Below, piece after piece: positions 7,913-14,412 of a stretch of 32,748 bases of DNA (position 1 is the first letter of the stretch; every line of letters starts with the position of its first letter). The notes under the pieces were generated by a model that searched no databases, had not been told where the DNA came from, and saw only the letters and a program-made list of their open reading frames with translations. The DNA is taken from IMG/VR virus record IMGVR_UViG_3300025093_000068, positions 1-32,748 of that record, one strand, 5' to 3'. Source of the DNA: a virus. The position numbers and the translations under genes are program-made.

Positions 7913-8321
7913 ATGGGAACAAACAGTAGTGAATATATTAAATCTAGATAACTGGAATTTGACTTGGAGCGGTGGCGAGTTTAAACATTATGACGCAAGG
8001 GGATATACAAGAAAAAATAAAGAGTGTGTGATTGAAATGAAGTTTAGGGATAAATATTATGAAACAAAATTATTGGAAAAGTTTAAATATGATAAATTAA
8101 TGGAGATGGATAAAGAGCTTACGAAATTATATTTAGTATTTGATCCGAAGGGTATGTATATATTTTGGTTAGATAAATTACAGCTACCAGAGTTAGAACA
8201 ATTAAATTGTCCAGATACAACATTATGGACTAAAACAAAAAAACAAAAAGACGTATATTTATTAGAAGAATCACAAGCAAGTTATATAAACAATGAATCA
8301 GGATTTAATAGATGCTTATAA
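7890..8321 (+). CDS. PD-(D/E)XK nuclease-like protein
   Basis: A 143-residue protein from the ATG at 7890; an in-frame ATG at 7875 would add five residues and lengthen the overlap with the upstream gene. An Asp near residue 35 (K-H-Y-D-A-R-G-Y-T) followed by V-I-E-M-K-F-R (Glu49, Lys51) fits the D...ExK core of the PD-(D/E)XK fold. A further Y-D-K-L helix and the beta strands L-Y-L-V-F-D follow. Possible roles include a resolvase, a restriction-like nuclease or recombination. Activity is inferred from the motif only. Confidence 0.6.
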   Translation: MDIQQVHKWEQTVVNILNLDNWNLTWSGGEFKHYDARGYTRKNKECVIEMKFRDKYYETKLLEKFKYDKLMEMDKELTKLYLVFDPKGMYIFWLDKLQLPELEQLNCPDTTLWTKTKKQKDVYLLEESQASYINNESGFNRCL

Positions 8322-8601
8322 AAAGCTAGACGCAATAAAAGAGTTTGAATGCGATCATAATATTACTATAATATTAGAGATGCTTAACAAATGGAATAAA
8401 AAAGCAAACAATAATAAAGAACTTAAAACAGTAATAGAATCTTTTTTAGATATACAATGGCATATTATAGAATTAAAACGTGATAGAGATTTAGCACTAA
8501 AAGCTGTAATGCAATATAAAATACAAAGAGATGCAGCGTTAGACGAAAAGAGCAAAGCAATTAAACAACTTAAATTATATGAAGATCAAAATTTCGACTG
8601 A
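8293..8601 (+). CDS. hypothetical coiled-coil protein
   Basis: A 102-residue, almost wholly helical protein. Residues about 50-97 (E-L-K-R-D-R-D-L-A-L-K onward) form a probable coiled coil of alternating Lys/Arg and Asp/Glu. It overlaps the upstream nuclease-like gene by 29 nt and the next gene by 23 nt. No family is recognised. It may be a small DNA-metabolism accessory protein, by context only. Confidence 0.6.
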   Translation: MNQDLIDAYKKLDAIKEFECDHNITIILEMLNKWNKKANNNKELKTVIESFLDIQWHIIELKRDRDLALKAVMQYKIQRDAALDEKSKAIKQLKLYEDQNFD

Positions 8602-8824
8602 AATAATAGGTACACAACCATCAGATGATGTACAAGATAAATTACTAGATACTATAAATGTTATGTGGTTAGACTTTGATACAGTGCCAGAACTTGGTAG
8701 TGTAATAGAAGTAGATTTGTTTAGTTTTATATTTCGTTTAACAATGGAAAATAAAATATATAAACTAGATGGTACTGATATAGAGATTGTATTAATGTAT
8801 AGATTAACAGAAGAAATATTATGA
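8579..8824 (+). CDS. hypothetical protein
   Basis: An 81-residue protein, predominantly beta-like (E-L-G-S-V-I-E-V-D-L-F-S-F-I-F-R-L-T) with an acidic centre. It overlaps both neighbours; its tga shares four bases with the next ATG (ATGA at 8821). No family is recognised and no catalytic motif is visible. The tight coupling supports translation within the replication operon. Confidence 0.6.
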   Translation: MKIKISTEIIGTQPSDDVQDKLLDTINVMWLDFDTVPELGSVIEVDLFSFIFRLTMENKIYKLDGTDIEIVLMYRLTEEIL

Positions 8825-9108
8825 ACAAACACGACAAGCGAAAACAAATGCCAGTATTTACTGGAGTACTAAAATATTTTCCTACAGCATTACTAGAAAT
8901 AAGTAAAGTAAGTTGGATAGGTAACAAACAACATCACAATAATAAACCATTACATTGGGATAAAAGTAAAAGCAAAGATCATTTAGATGCAGCAGTAAGA
9001 CATATAATAGACCATAGTGTAAACCCTTATGATGATGATGGTATGTTACATTTAGCTAAAGCGGCTTGGAGATTACTAGCGGCATTACAAGAATTTTTAA
9101 TTAAATAA
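8821..9108 (+). CDS. dATP/dGTP diphosphohydrolase-like protein (DUF5664)
   Basis: A 95-residue protein matching, from memory, the DUF5664 (dATP/dGTP diphosphohydrolase N-terminal) pattern: P-V-F-T-G-V-L-K-Y-F-P (11-21), S-W-I-G-N-K-Q-H (31-38), P-L-H-W-D (43-47), D-H-L-D-A-A-V-R-H-I-I-D (53-64) and H-L-A-K-A-A-W-R (77-84). The His/Asp-rich helices suggest a metal-dependent phosphohydrolase acting on deoxynucleotides. Some family members occur in phages that replace adenine with diaminopurine, but no PurZ or matching polymerase is seen here. The gene overlaps its upstream neighbour by 4 nt and shares one base with the methyltransferase start. Confidence 0.7.
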   Translation: MNKHDKRKQMPVFTGVLKYFPTALLEISKVSWIGNKQHHNNKPLHWDKSKSKDHLDAAVRHIIDHSVNPYDDDGMLHLAKAAWRLLAALQEFLIK

Positions 9109-9743
9109 TGATTAACCTATACAACAAAGACTGTATGGAAGCTATGAAAGATATGGCAGACAAACAATATGATTTAGCTATTGTTGATCCACCTTATGGG
9201 ATAGCAAGATTTGGAAGTAGAATAGAAAGTGTAAATAGGATAGATAAGACTGCAAAGATTAACAAATGGGATATAAAACCTACTCAAGAATATTTTAATG
9301 AATTATTTAGAATATCAAAAAATCAAATAATATGGGGTGCTAATAATTTTAATTTACCTACATCAGAATATTTTTGTATATGGGATAAAAAACAAACAGT
9401 TGACAATTTTGCAAGTGCTGAATATGCTTTTGTAAGTATGGGATTAAAAAAACCTGCAAAAGTATTCAGATATTCAATTCATCAAGTAATACAAGACAGA
9501 AAATTAGAAAATGGTAAAATACATCCAACACAAAAACCTATAAAACTTTATGAATGGCTACTTATGAACTATGCTAAAGAGGGTGATAAGATATTAGACA
9601 CTCATTTAGGTTCAGGTAGTATTGCAATAGCTTGTCATAATTTAGGATATGATTTAGATGCTTATGAGATAGACAAAGAATACTATGAAGCAACTATGAA
9701 AAGATTTAACAACCATACATCACAAAAACAACTTTGGACTTAA
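9108..9743 (+). CDS. DNA methyltransferase (N6_N4 / beta-type)
   Basis: A 211-residue SAM-dependent DNA methyltransferase. The catalytic D-P-P-Y (27-30) comes before the SAM-binding motif (D-T-H-L-G-S-G-S-I-A-I-A, 164-175), which is the beta-class order. H-P-T-Q-K-P (139-144) is the usual motif upstream of the SAM site. The expected F-x-G-x-G is H-L-G-S-G here. There is no cognate endonuclease next to it, so it is probably an orphan enzyme modifying phage DNA against host restriction. The target sequence cannot be read from the protein; adenine N6 or cytosine N4 are both possible. Confidence 0.85.
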   Translation: MINLYNKDCMEAMKDMADKQYDLAIVDPPYGIARFGSRIESVNRIDKTAKINKWDIKPTQEYFNELFRISKNQIIWGANNFNLPTSEYFCIWDKKQTVDNFASAEYAFVSMGLKKPAKVFRYSIHQVIQDRKLENGKIHPTQKPIKLYEWLLMNYAKEGDKILDTHLGSGSIAIACHNLGYDLDAYEIDKEYYEATMKRFNNHTSQKQLWT

Positions 9744-9754
9744 TAATACTAGAT

Positions 9755-10534
9755 ATGTTAGAAAATCAAATAAAACTATTAGACGGAAAATACTACGATA
9801 AAACAGAACTATTATCTAAAATGCTAGATGATGATTTTTATTATGGATTTATGAATAAGTTTGCATTTAGCAGCTCAAGTATAAAACTATTATTAGAATC
9901 ACCTAAAACATACTATAATGTAATGAAGTATGGTTCACCTAAAAGCCAAGCACTAAGAGATGGGTGGCTGTTTCATACTTGTATATTAGAACCAGAGGTA
10001 TTCGAATCACAGATATTTGTAGATGTACAAAGCAAAAACACTAACAAATATAAACTTGCTAAAGAACAGCACGGTGAAGTATTTACTATGAAAGAAAAAG
10101 ATGATGCACAAAGACTTGCAGATGCTTTTTATCGTAATGAACCTGCTATGCAAATGATTAAAGGTTGTAAAACTGAATATCCAGGTGTAGCAATAGTACA
10201 AGGTCAACCATTTAGAGCAAAAGCAGATGTACTTGCTAAAGACTATGTGTGCGATCTTAAAACAACAAGTAATATAAAAGGTTTTGAACATAGTGCATAC
10301 AACTTTCACTATGACGTACAAGCATATCTATATACAGAGATATTTAATACACCTAACTTTAGATTTATAGTAATGGATAAAGGTTCTAGAGATATAGGTA
10401 TAAGTAAACCTGTAAGTAAAGAGTTTATACAAAGTGGTAGAGATAAAGTAGCATATGCACTTAATGTTTATGCACAACACTTTGAGCAAGACGAACCAGA
10501 ACTAGACGACTATTATATAGAAATAAACCTTTGA
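9755..10534 (+). CDS. PD-(D/E)XK exonuclease (RecB/exonuclease VIII-like, DUF3799)
   Basis: A 259-residue protein resembling the DUF3799 / PDDEXK family of phage exonucleases. The motifs are a His in W-L-F-H-T (His74), an Asp in R-A-K-A-D-V-L (Asp158), D-L-K-T (Asp167, Lys169) and a Q-A-Y-L-Y helix (Gln189). These fit the RecB-type nuclease site that resects double-stranded ends for recombination. I chose the ATG at 9755; a TTG at 9734 in the same frame overlaps the methyltransferase gene but is less likely. No single-strand annealing protein was recognised beside it, although the unassigned neighbours could include one. Confidence 0.8.
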   Translation: MLENQIKLLDGKYYDKTELLSKMLDDDFYYGFMNKFAFSSSSIKLLLESPKTYYNVMKYGSPKSQALRDGWLFHTCILEPEVFESQIFVDVQSKNTNKYKLAKEQHGEVFTMKEKDDAQRLADAFYRNEPAMQMIKGCKTEYPGVAIVQGQPFRAKADVLAKDYVCDLKTTSNIKGFEHSAYNFHYDVQAYLYTEIFNTPNFRFIVMDKGSRDIGISKPVSKEFIQSGRDKVAYALNVYAQHFEQDEPELDDYYIEINL

Positions 10535-10560
10535 TATATTAAAAAATATTAATAATTTAG
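10531..10560 (+). promoter_or_regulatory. possible Bacteroidota-type promoter
   Basis: TTG at 10531-10533 is followed after 19 nt by TAATTTAG (10553-10560). The flavobacterial consensus is TTG, about 19 nt, then TAnnTTTG, so there is one mismatch in the -7 box. It overlaps the end of the exonuclease gene and would drive the DnaA-like gene. Weak evidence given the AT-rich background. Confidence 0.3.
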
Positions 10561-10566
10561 TAGACT

Positions 10567-10995
10567 ATGACAGAAACATACAAAATTGCAAAAGAAGTTA
10601 AGAAGATTACAGGTATTAACTTTTTAGAAAAGAAAAGACAAACAGAATACGTAGAAGCTAGATCATTCTTCGTACATATATTAAAAAACTATTACAAACT
10701 ACGTAATAGAGATATAATTATAATATTTAACAATTTAGGATTCGATATGGATAGTGCGACACTATGCCACGCTATAAAGATGTTTGAAGTATACGAACAT
10801 AACAATAGAAGAATGCAAGAATGGTTCGATAATCTATTTGCTAAACCAGACTTTAAAAACAGAGCGAATACGAGTGCATTTATTAAATCTAAACTAAAAT
10901 ACTTACCAGAAGATACTTTAGTAAAGATAGCAGCACAGATAGATGCTATGATAAAAGATGAAGTGTTTTTAGATGAAAGTGAATGGGAGTACTAA
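10567..10995 (+). CDS. DnaA domain IV-like DNA-binding protein
   Basis: A 142-residue protein. Residues about 28-75 (V-E-A-R-S-F-F-V-H-I-L, N-R-D-I-I-I-I-F, then S-A-T-L-C-H-A-I-K) resemble the DnaA C-terminal DNA-binding domain: a basic helix, a helix-turn-helix, and a C-H-A-I-K where DnaA has its T-V-x-x-A signature helix. No AAA+ ATPase part is present. Similar short proteins occur in flavobacterial phages. It could bind an origin or act as a repressor. The remaining C-terminal half is helical and unassigned. The match is partial, so the assignment is tentative. Confidence 0.55.
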   Translation: MTETYKIAKEVKKITGINFLEKKRQTEYVEARSFFVHILKNYYKLRNRDIIIIFNNLGFDMDSATLCHAIKMFEVYEHNNRRMQEWFDNLFAKPDFKNRANTSAFIKSKLKYLPEDTLVKIAAQIDAMIKDEVFLDESEWEY

Positions 10996-11012
10996 AAAAA
11001 GTGTAAAAAAAG

Positions 11013-11024
11013 TATTATATTATT
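11013..11024 (+). promoter_or_regulatory. recurrent TATTATATTATT element
   Basis: Exact 12-mer TATTATATTATT, 21 nt before the TTG start of the small basic gene. The same 12-mer lies directly before the starts at 13210 and 23460. It may be a promoter or leader element for the packaging genes; function is inferred only from recurrence. Confidence 0.3.
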
Positions 11025-11045
11025 GATTAATCAAGTTTTTTCAAG

Positions 11046-11177
11046 TTGGCAAGAAAGATAATAAGTACTTACATAGAGCGTCCTAAAAAGAAAAGACCAG
11101 GAGTACATAGTAAGAATGCAAGTAAGAATCAACCAGGTTGGAAAAAGAAATATAGAGGTCAAGGTAAAAAAAGATAA
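11046..11177 (+). CDS. small basic RPKKKRPG protein
   Basis: A 43-residue, strongly basic protein starting at a TTG (M-A-R-K-I-I-S-T-Y-I) and containing R-P-K-K-K-R-P-G-V-H-S-K and K-Y-R-G-Q-G. I recall this pattern as a frequent tiny gene just before the small terminase in flavobacterial phages. Nucleic-acid binding is plausible from its charge, but no role is known. Two bases separate it from the small terminase ATG. Confidence 0.65.
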   Translation: MARKIISTYIERPKKKRPGVHSKNASKNQPGWKKKYRGQGKKR

Positions 11178-11179
11178 CT

Positions 11180-11440
11180 ATGAGTTGGGGTGGTAAAAGA
11201 GAAGGTTCTGGTAGAAAGTCTAAAGCTGATGAATTACAGTTATTAGATAAGCTATCACCTATGGAAGATTTATTTATCCAAGTATTACACGATGGTTTAA
11301 AGAAGGGTGATTATAAGTTTGCACAACTATTTGCTAATTACTATTATGGTAAACCTAGAGAAACACAAGACATAACCCTAAACCAAGAAACACCTTTATT
11401 TGAAGTAGTCGTAAAAGATAATGAACCAAGTACAGACTAA
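11180..11440 (+). CDS. putative terminase small subunit
   Basis: An 86-residue protein beginning with a basic G-G-K-R-E-G-S-G-R-K-S-K (4-15), the usual start of Bacteroidota phage small terminases and related DNA-binding proteins. A helical region and Y-Y-Y-G-K-P-R-E-T follow. It would recognise phage DNA and recruit the large subunit. It lies directly before, and overlaps by 20 nt, the large terminase gene. It is short for a complete small terminase, so an oligomer-only form without a separate domain is possible. Confidence 0.7.
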   Translation: MSWGGKREGSGRKSKADELQLLDKLSPMEDLFIQVLHDGLKKGDYKFAQLFANYYYGKPRETQDITLNQETPLFEVVVKDNEPSTD

Positions 11441-12587
11441 TGTTGTATTTAATCACGCTTATAACTTTTATAGATCTGACAATAAGATACTAATAGAAAG
11501 AGGGGGAAGCCGAAGCGGAAAAACTTTTAATATACTTATCTGGATTATATTTGACTACTGCTTTCAGAACAAGAATAATATAATAACTATATGTCGTAAA
11601 ACATTCCCTAGTTTACGTGGAACTGTTATGCGTGACTTTTTAGATATACTAAAAGAGTATGATTTATATAGCGAAAAGAATCATAATAAGAGTAATAGCG
11701 AATACTATTTAAACAGCAATACTATAGAGTTTATATCACTAGATCAGCCTGCTAAAATACGTGGTAGAAAGAGAAACTTATTATTTGTTAATGAGTGTAA
11801 TGAAATAGACTGGGATAGCTGGCAACAATTAATATTTAGAACAGAAGGTCAGATCATAATAGATTATAACCCTAGTGAAGCAAATCACTGGATATATGAT
11901 AAAGTAGAAACTAGAGATGATGCTGTGTTTTTTAAGACTACATATAAAGACAATCCATTTATAGATAAAACACTTGTACACGAATTAGAAAGACTAAAAG
12001 AAACAGATGAAGAATATTGGCAAGTATTTGGACTGGGTGAAAGAGCGTTATCCAGAACACAAATATTTAGCTTTACTACAATAAATAAAATACCAGAGGA
12101 TGCTAAGTTCCTATCTATAGGTATGGACTTTGGTTATACTAATGATCCTACAGCTGCAGTAGAAGTATATCAGAAAGATCACAGCTTATATATTAATGAA
12201 CTACTTTATAGAACTATGATGACTACCGCAGACATACATAGATTCTTTCTAGAGCATAATAAAGACAATAAGCTATGTTTTGGTGATTCAGCAGAAGTTC
12301 GTTTAATAGACGAGCTTAAAAGAATGGGAAACAATATAAGACCAAGTGTTAAAGGACAGAATAGTATAATGGCTGGTATAGATCTGTTAAAGCGATACAA
12401 ACTACATATAACAGAAACATCTGTAAATGCTATAAGAGAGTTTAGAGATTATAGATGGAAGAAAGATAAAGCTAATAGATTAACTAATATACCCAATGAA
12501 GGTGCAGACCATTTACCTGATGCTACTAGGTATGCTACCTATAGTCTAATGAGCAAACCTAACTATGGTAAATATGCTATTCGTTAG
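11421..12587 (+). CDS. Terminase large subunit (PBSX/Terminase_3-like)
   Basis: A 388-residue DNA-packaging motor. The ATPase has Walker A G-G-S-R-S-G-K-T (28-35) and Walker B L-L-F-V-N-E (120-125, Glu125 catalytic). The RNase H-like nuclease follows, with Asp236 (G-M-D-F-G-Y-T), Asp289 (F-G-D-S-A-E) and Asp367 (L-P-D-A-T-R-Y). The length and layout fit PBSX-type large terminases, which cut concatemers and drive DNA into proheads through the portal. All catalytic acids are present. The ATG at 11421 overlaps the small subunit gene. The end overlaps the minus-strand gene by 11 nt. Confidence 0.92.
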   Translation: MNQVQTNVVFNHAYNFYRSDNKILIERGGSRSGKTFNILIWIIFDYCFQNKNNIITICRKTFPSLRGTVMRDFLDILKEYDLYSEKNHNKSNSEYYLNSNTIEFISLDQPAKIRGRKRNLLFVNECNEIDWDSWQQLIFRTEGQIIIDYNPSEANHWIYDKVETRDDAVFFKTTYKDNPFIDKTLVHELERLKETDEEYWQVFGLGERALSRTQIFSFTTINKIPEDAKFLSIGMDFGYTNDPTAAVEVYQKDHSLYINELLYRTMMTTADIHRFFLEHNKDNKLCFGDSAEVRLIDELKRMGNNIRPSVKGQNSIMAGIDLLKRYKLHITETSVNAIREFRDYRWKKDKANRLTNIPNEGADHLPDATRYATYSLMSKPNYGKYAIR

Positions 12588-12729
12588 AACTAATTAACAT
12601 ACTTTGATAATCCAGTGCTTCACGCTCACTTGTAAATATCTTAGACTTTAACCTACTACTTTCAAACCATAATAGCAAGAATGAATCTCTAGCTTCGTTA
12701 GTTGTAAGTCTTGTTTTAGTAATTTTCAT
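12577..12729 (-). CDS. small minus-strand protein, possible regulator
   Basis: On the minus strand, an ATG at 12729-12727 opens a 50-residue frame ending with a stop at 12577. The product begins M-K-I-T-K-T-R-L-T-T-N-E-A-R and has a helical, amphipathic middle (F-L-L-L-W-F-E-S-S-R) and a helical end (T-S-E-R-E-A-L-D-Y). It is the only convincing minus-strand gene here. It fills a stretch with no + strand gene, converges on the terminase end and diverges from the gene at 12801. A flavobacterial -7-like box precedes it. No family is recognised; a small regulator is a guess from position. Confidence 0.5.
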   Translation of the reverse strand: MKITKTRLTTNEARDSFLLLWFESSRLKSKIFTSEREALDYQSMLISSNE

Positions 12730-12733
12730 AAAC

Positions 12734-12741
12734 CAAATATA
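12734..12741 (-). promoter_or_regulatory. minus-strand -7 box (TATATTTG)
   Basis: Read on the minus strand this is TATATTTG, a perfect TAnnTTTG -7 box of Bacteroidota promoters. It ends 4 nt before the ATG at 12729, so transcription would begin at or very near the start codon. No clear -33 TTG is seen at the usual distance. Confidence 0.35.
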
Positions 12742-12761
12742 AATAAAAAAAAGTTATTAAA

Positions 12762-12769
12762 TAATTTTG
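12762..12769 (+). promoter_or_regulatory. plus-strand -7 box (TAATTTTG)
   Basis: TAATTTTG matches TAnnTTTG and would start a transcript near 12775 reading into the small genes at 12801 and 12896. With the minus-strand box at 12734-12741 it forms a divergent pair within 36 bp. The -33 TTG is not evident. Confidence 0.35.
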
Positions 12770-12800
12770 ATAATTAAAATATAGTTATTAACTTAGTGGT

Positions 12801-12896
12801 ATGAAACAGACATTATTAAACATATCATATATAGCAGTTATATTTATAGCTGTAGTATTATTCTTGTTATTTGAGAACTTTATAATGAATCTATAA
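12801..12896 (+). CDS. tiny membrane protein
   Basis: A 31-residue ORF (M-K-Q-T-L-L-N-I-S-Y start) with one hydrophobic segment over residues about 9-24. Its stop overlaps the next start (taATG at 12894-12898). It lies just downstream of a possible promoter. No family is recognised. Confidence 0.5.
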   Translation: MKQTLLNISYIAVIFIAVVLFLLFENFIMNL

Positions 12897-13108
12897 TGGA
12901 GACAAAATCATATAGAGATACAATGATTGCACTTAACCAAGTATTCGGTCATTATGATTTAGACTTCTTGAAAACACTAGATATATCACAGCTAGAAGAT
13001 TTATTTGTACAAGACGCATTTAGAGATCCAATAAAACACGATCACTTTGAATTACACAAAGACAATATAAATTTTAAAATAATAAAAGAACAACTTACAT
13101 CTACATAA
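12896..13108 (+). CDS. hypothetical small protein
   Basis: A 70-residue protein, helical in its first half (Y-R-D-T-M-I-A-L-N-Q-V-F) and rich in His, Asp and Lys in its second. It overlaps the upstream stop by one base. It is followed by a terminator, so together with the 12801 gene it forms a short separate unit. No family is recognised. Confidence 0.55.
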   Translation: METKSYRDTMIALNQVFGHYDLDFLKTLDISQLEDLFVQDAFRDPIKHDHFELHKDNINFKIIKEQLTST

Positions 13109-13147
13109 TTTTTCTTTTTCAGAGTATTTTTCATATTAATTGGTTAT

Positions 13148-13176
13148 AGGGAGTTTGTAGATGGCTCCCTTTTTTT
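13148..13176 (+). terminator. rho-independent terminator
   Basis: Stem AGGGAG (13148-13153) with CTCCCT (13165-13170), an 11-nt loop, and a T run through 13176. It ends the short unit at 12801-13108 before the tail operon. Confidence 0.75.
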
Positions 13177-13188
13177 ATGAAAAAAACT

Positions 13189-13209
13189 TAAATTTGTTAT
13201 TATATTATT
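13189..13209 (+). promoter_or_regulatory. tail-operon promoter candidate with TATTATATTATT leader
   Basis: TAAATTTG (13189-13196) is a perfect TAnnTTTG -7 box lying just after a terminator. The recurrent TATTATATTATT (13198-13209) follows and abuts the ATG at 13210. The predicted start site near 13203 would leave a leader of only a few bases. No -33 TTG is seen at 17-23 nt. Confidence 0.4.
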
Positions 13210-13872
13210 ATGAAACTTTCTATTAATGTACCAACAGAATTAAATGAACTGACACTAGGTCAATATCAAAAGTTTATTAAGGTACAAAAAGATAATGGTG
13301 ATGGTACGTTTGTAGCACAGAAGATGATAGAGATATTTTGTGGTATAGATCTTAAAGATACATTCAAAATAAAGATTACAGATATGAATGAGATAATTAA
13401 GATACTAAATGATTTACTAGAGATAAAGCCAGAACTAATAAACAGATTCACACTAAACAACCAGGAATATGGTTTTATACCAATACTAGAAGATATATCA
13501 TTAGGTGAGTATATAGATATAGAAAACTTTATGCAGAACTGGGATGAGATGCACAAAGCTATGTGTGTATTATATAGACCAATAAAACAAAAGTATAAAG
13601 ACAAGTATGATATTGTAGAATATGATGCTAAAGAAACCGATGTAATGAAAGATATGCCTTTAGATGTAGTTTTTAGTGCGGTGGTTTTTTTTTACAATTT
13701 AGGAATCGAGTTGTCGAGCAATATGATGGATTATTTAACGGAGGATCAGATGACCAGCCTTATGGAAGGTCAGCACAGTTTTCCAAAAGATGGGGGTGGT
13801 ATTCAGCAATTTACGAACTCGCTCAAGGACGTGTTACAGAATTCGAAAATATCACTAAGGAAAGATTATTAA
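13210..13872 (+). CDS. tail assembly chaperone, G-type product
   Basis: A 220-residue protein resembling, from memory, the tail assembly chaperones of flavobacterial siphoviruses: L-T-L-G-Q-Y-Q-K-F (15-23), Y-G-F-I-P-I-L-E-D-I-S-L-G-E-Y (87-101), A-M-C-V-L-Y-R-P-I (117-125) and V-V-F-F-Y-N-L-G (158-165). Such chaperones coat the tape measure during tail assembly. The gene carries a run of nine T (13685-13693) containing an in-frame T TTT TTT slippery heptamer. A second open frame (-1) continues beyond it to 13961, giving a G/GT pair as in lambda. The start is the ATG after the TATTATATTATT element. Confidence 0.75.
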   Translation: MKLSINVPTELNELTLGQYQKFIKVQKDNGDGTFVAQKMIEIFCGIDLKDTFKIKITDMNEIIKILNDLLEIKPELINRFTLNNQEYGFIPILEDISLGEYIDIENFMQNWDEMHKAMCVLYRPIKQKYKDKYDIVEYDAKETDVMKDMPLDVVFSAVVFFYNLGIELSSNMMDYLTEDQMTSLMEGQHSFPKDGGGIQQFTNSLKDVLQNSKISLRKDY

Positions 13873-13961
13873 AATCGCTAAATGTATTATTATATATTAA
13901 AGAGAAAAACGAAGTAGAACAAGCAGAATTAAAAAGAAATGCCAGCAAACGTAGCCATTAG
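13686..13961 (+). CDS. tail assembly chaperone, T extension reached by -1 frameshift
   Basis: The -1 frame relative to the chaperone gene is open from 13677 to a tag at 13959-13961 and has no good start of its own. Its product includes S-K-R-W-G-W-Y-S-A-I-Y-E-L-A-Q-G, then V-T-E-F-E-N-I-T-K and L-Y-I-K-E-K-N-E-V-E, a pattern I recall as the T part of chaperone fusions in related phages. A slip on T TTT TTT (13686-13692) would fuse 161 residues of the G part to 89 residues, 250 in all. A slip site further downstream cannot be excluded. The end overlaps the following gene by 23 nt. Confidence 0.7.
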   Translation, partial: FFLQFRNRVVEQYDGLFNGGSDDQPYGRSAQFSKRWGWYSAIYELAQGRVTEFENITKERLLKSLNVLLYIKEKNEVEQAELKRNASKRSH

Positions 13962-14412
13962 ATCATATTACTTACTTAGCGAAGCGCTAGAAAGTTCACT
14001 ACTAAACAACAATATAACTAAAACAGTAACAATAGGTGATATATCTGATGTAGACTTAGGTAAGCAAACTATATTTCCATTAGCACATTTTATAGTTAAC
14101 AATGTAGTATCTACAGAACAAACACTTGTATATAATATTACTATACTAGTTATGGATATTAAAGATACTAGTAAAGAAGAAGAAACAGATAAGTTTAGAA
14201 AAAACACAGACGAACAAGACATATTAAACACACAGTTAGGCGTATTAAATAAATTAATACAAACATTAAGATTTGGAGAGCTGCACACAACAGGATATAA
14301 GTTAACTAACGATCCAACTTGTGAACCATTCGTAGATAGGTTTGAAAATAACTTAGCAGGATGGAACGCAGACTTAGAAATAGAATTACCTAATGATCAG
14401 TATATATGTTAG
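13939..14412 (+). CDS. tail terminator / tail completion protein candidate
   Basis: A 157-residue protein with R-S-Y-Y-L-L-S-E-A-L near the start, I-G-D-I-S-D-V-D-L-G-K-Q-T-I-F-P-L (32-48), N-T-Q-L-G-V-L-N-K-L (96-105) and C-E-P-F-V-D-R-F-E-N-N-L-A-G-W at about 128-142. This set recurs in flavobacterial phage tail operons (from memory). Size and context fit a protein that caps the tail or joins it to the head. It starts within the end of the chaperone T extension and overlaps the next gene by 7 nt. Confidence 0.65.
   Translation: MPANVAIRSYYLLSEALESSLLNNNITKTVTIGDISDVDLGKQTIFPLAHFIVNNVVSTEQTLVYNITILVMDIKDTSKEEETDKFRKNTDEQDILNTQLGVLNKLIQTLRFGELHTTGYKLTNDPTCEPFVDRFENNLAGWNADLEIELPNDQYIC

Noticed and set aside
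9108-9743. Restriction-modification system
   Set aside because: No restriction enzyme is next to the methyltransferase; the nuclease-like protein at 7890 is four genes away and better read as a DNA-metabolism protein.
9734-9754. TTG start for the exonuclease at 9734
   Set aside because: It adds seven residues overlapping the methyltransferase gene; the ATG at 9755 is adequate.
10007-10321. Minus-strand open frame over the exonuclease gene
   Set aside because: Antisense to conserved nuclease motifs; Cys/Phe/Ile-biased product typical of shadows.
13266-13604. Minus-strand open frame over the chaperone gene
   Set aside because: Antisense shadow with Ile/Ser/Phe-biased composition and no supporting context.
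13742-13850. Programmed +1 frame in the chaperone gene
   Set aside because: The +1 frame is broken by tga at 13751 and gives no chaperone-like product; the -1 frame does.
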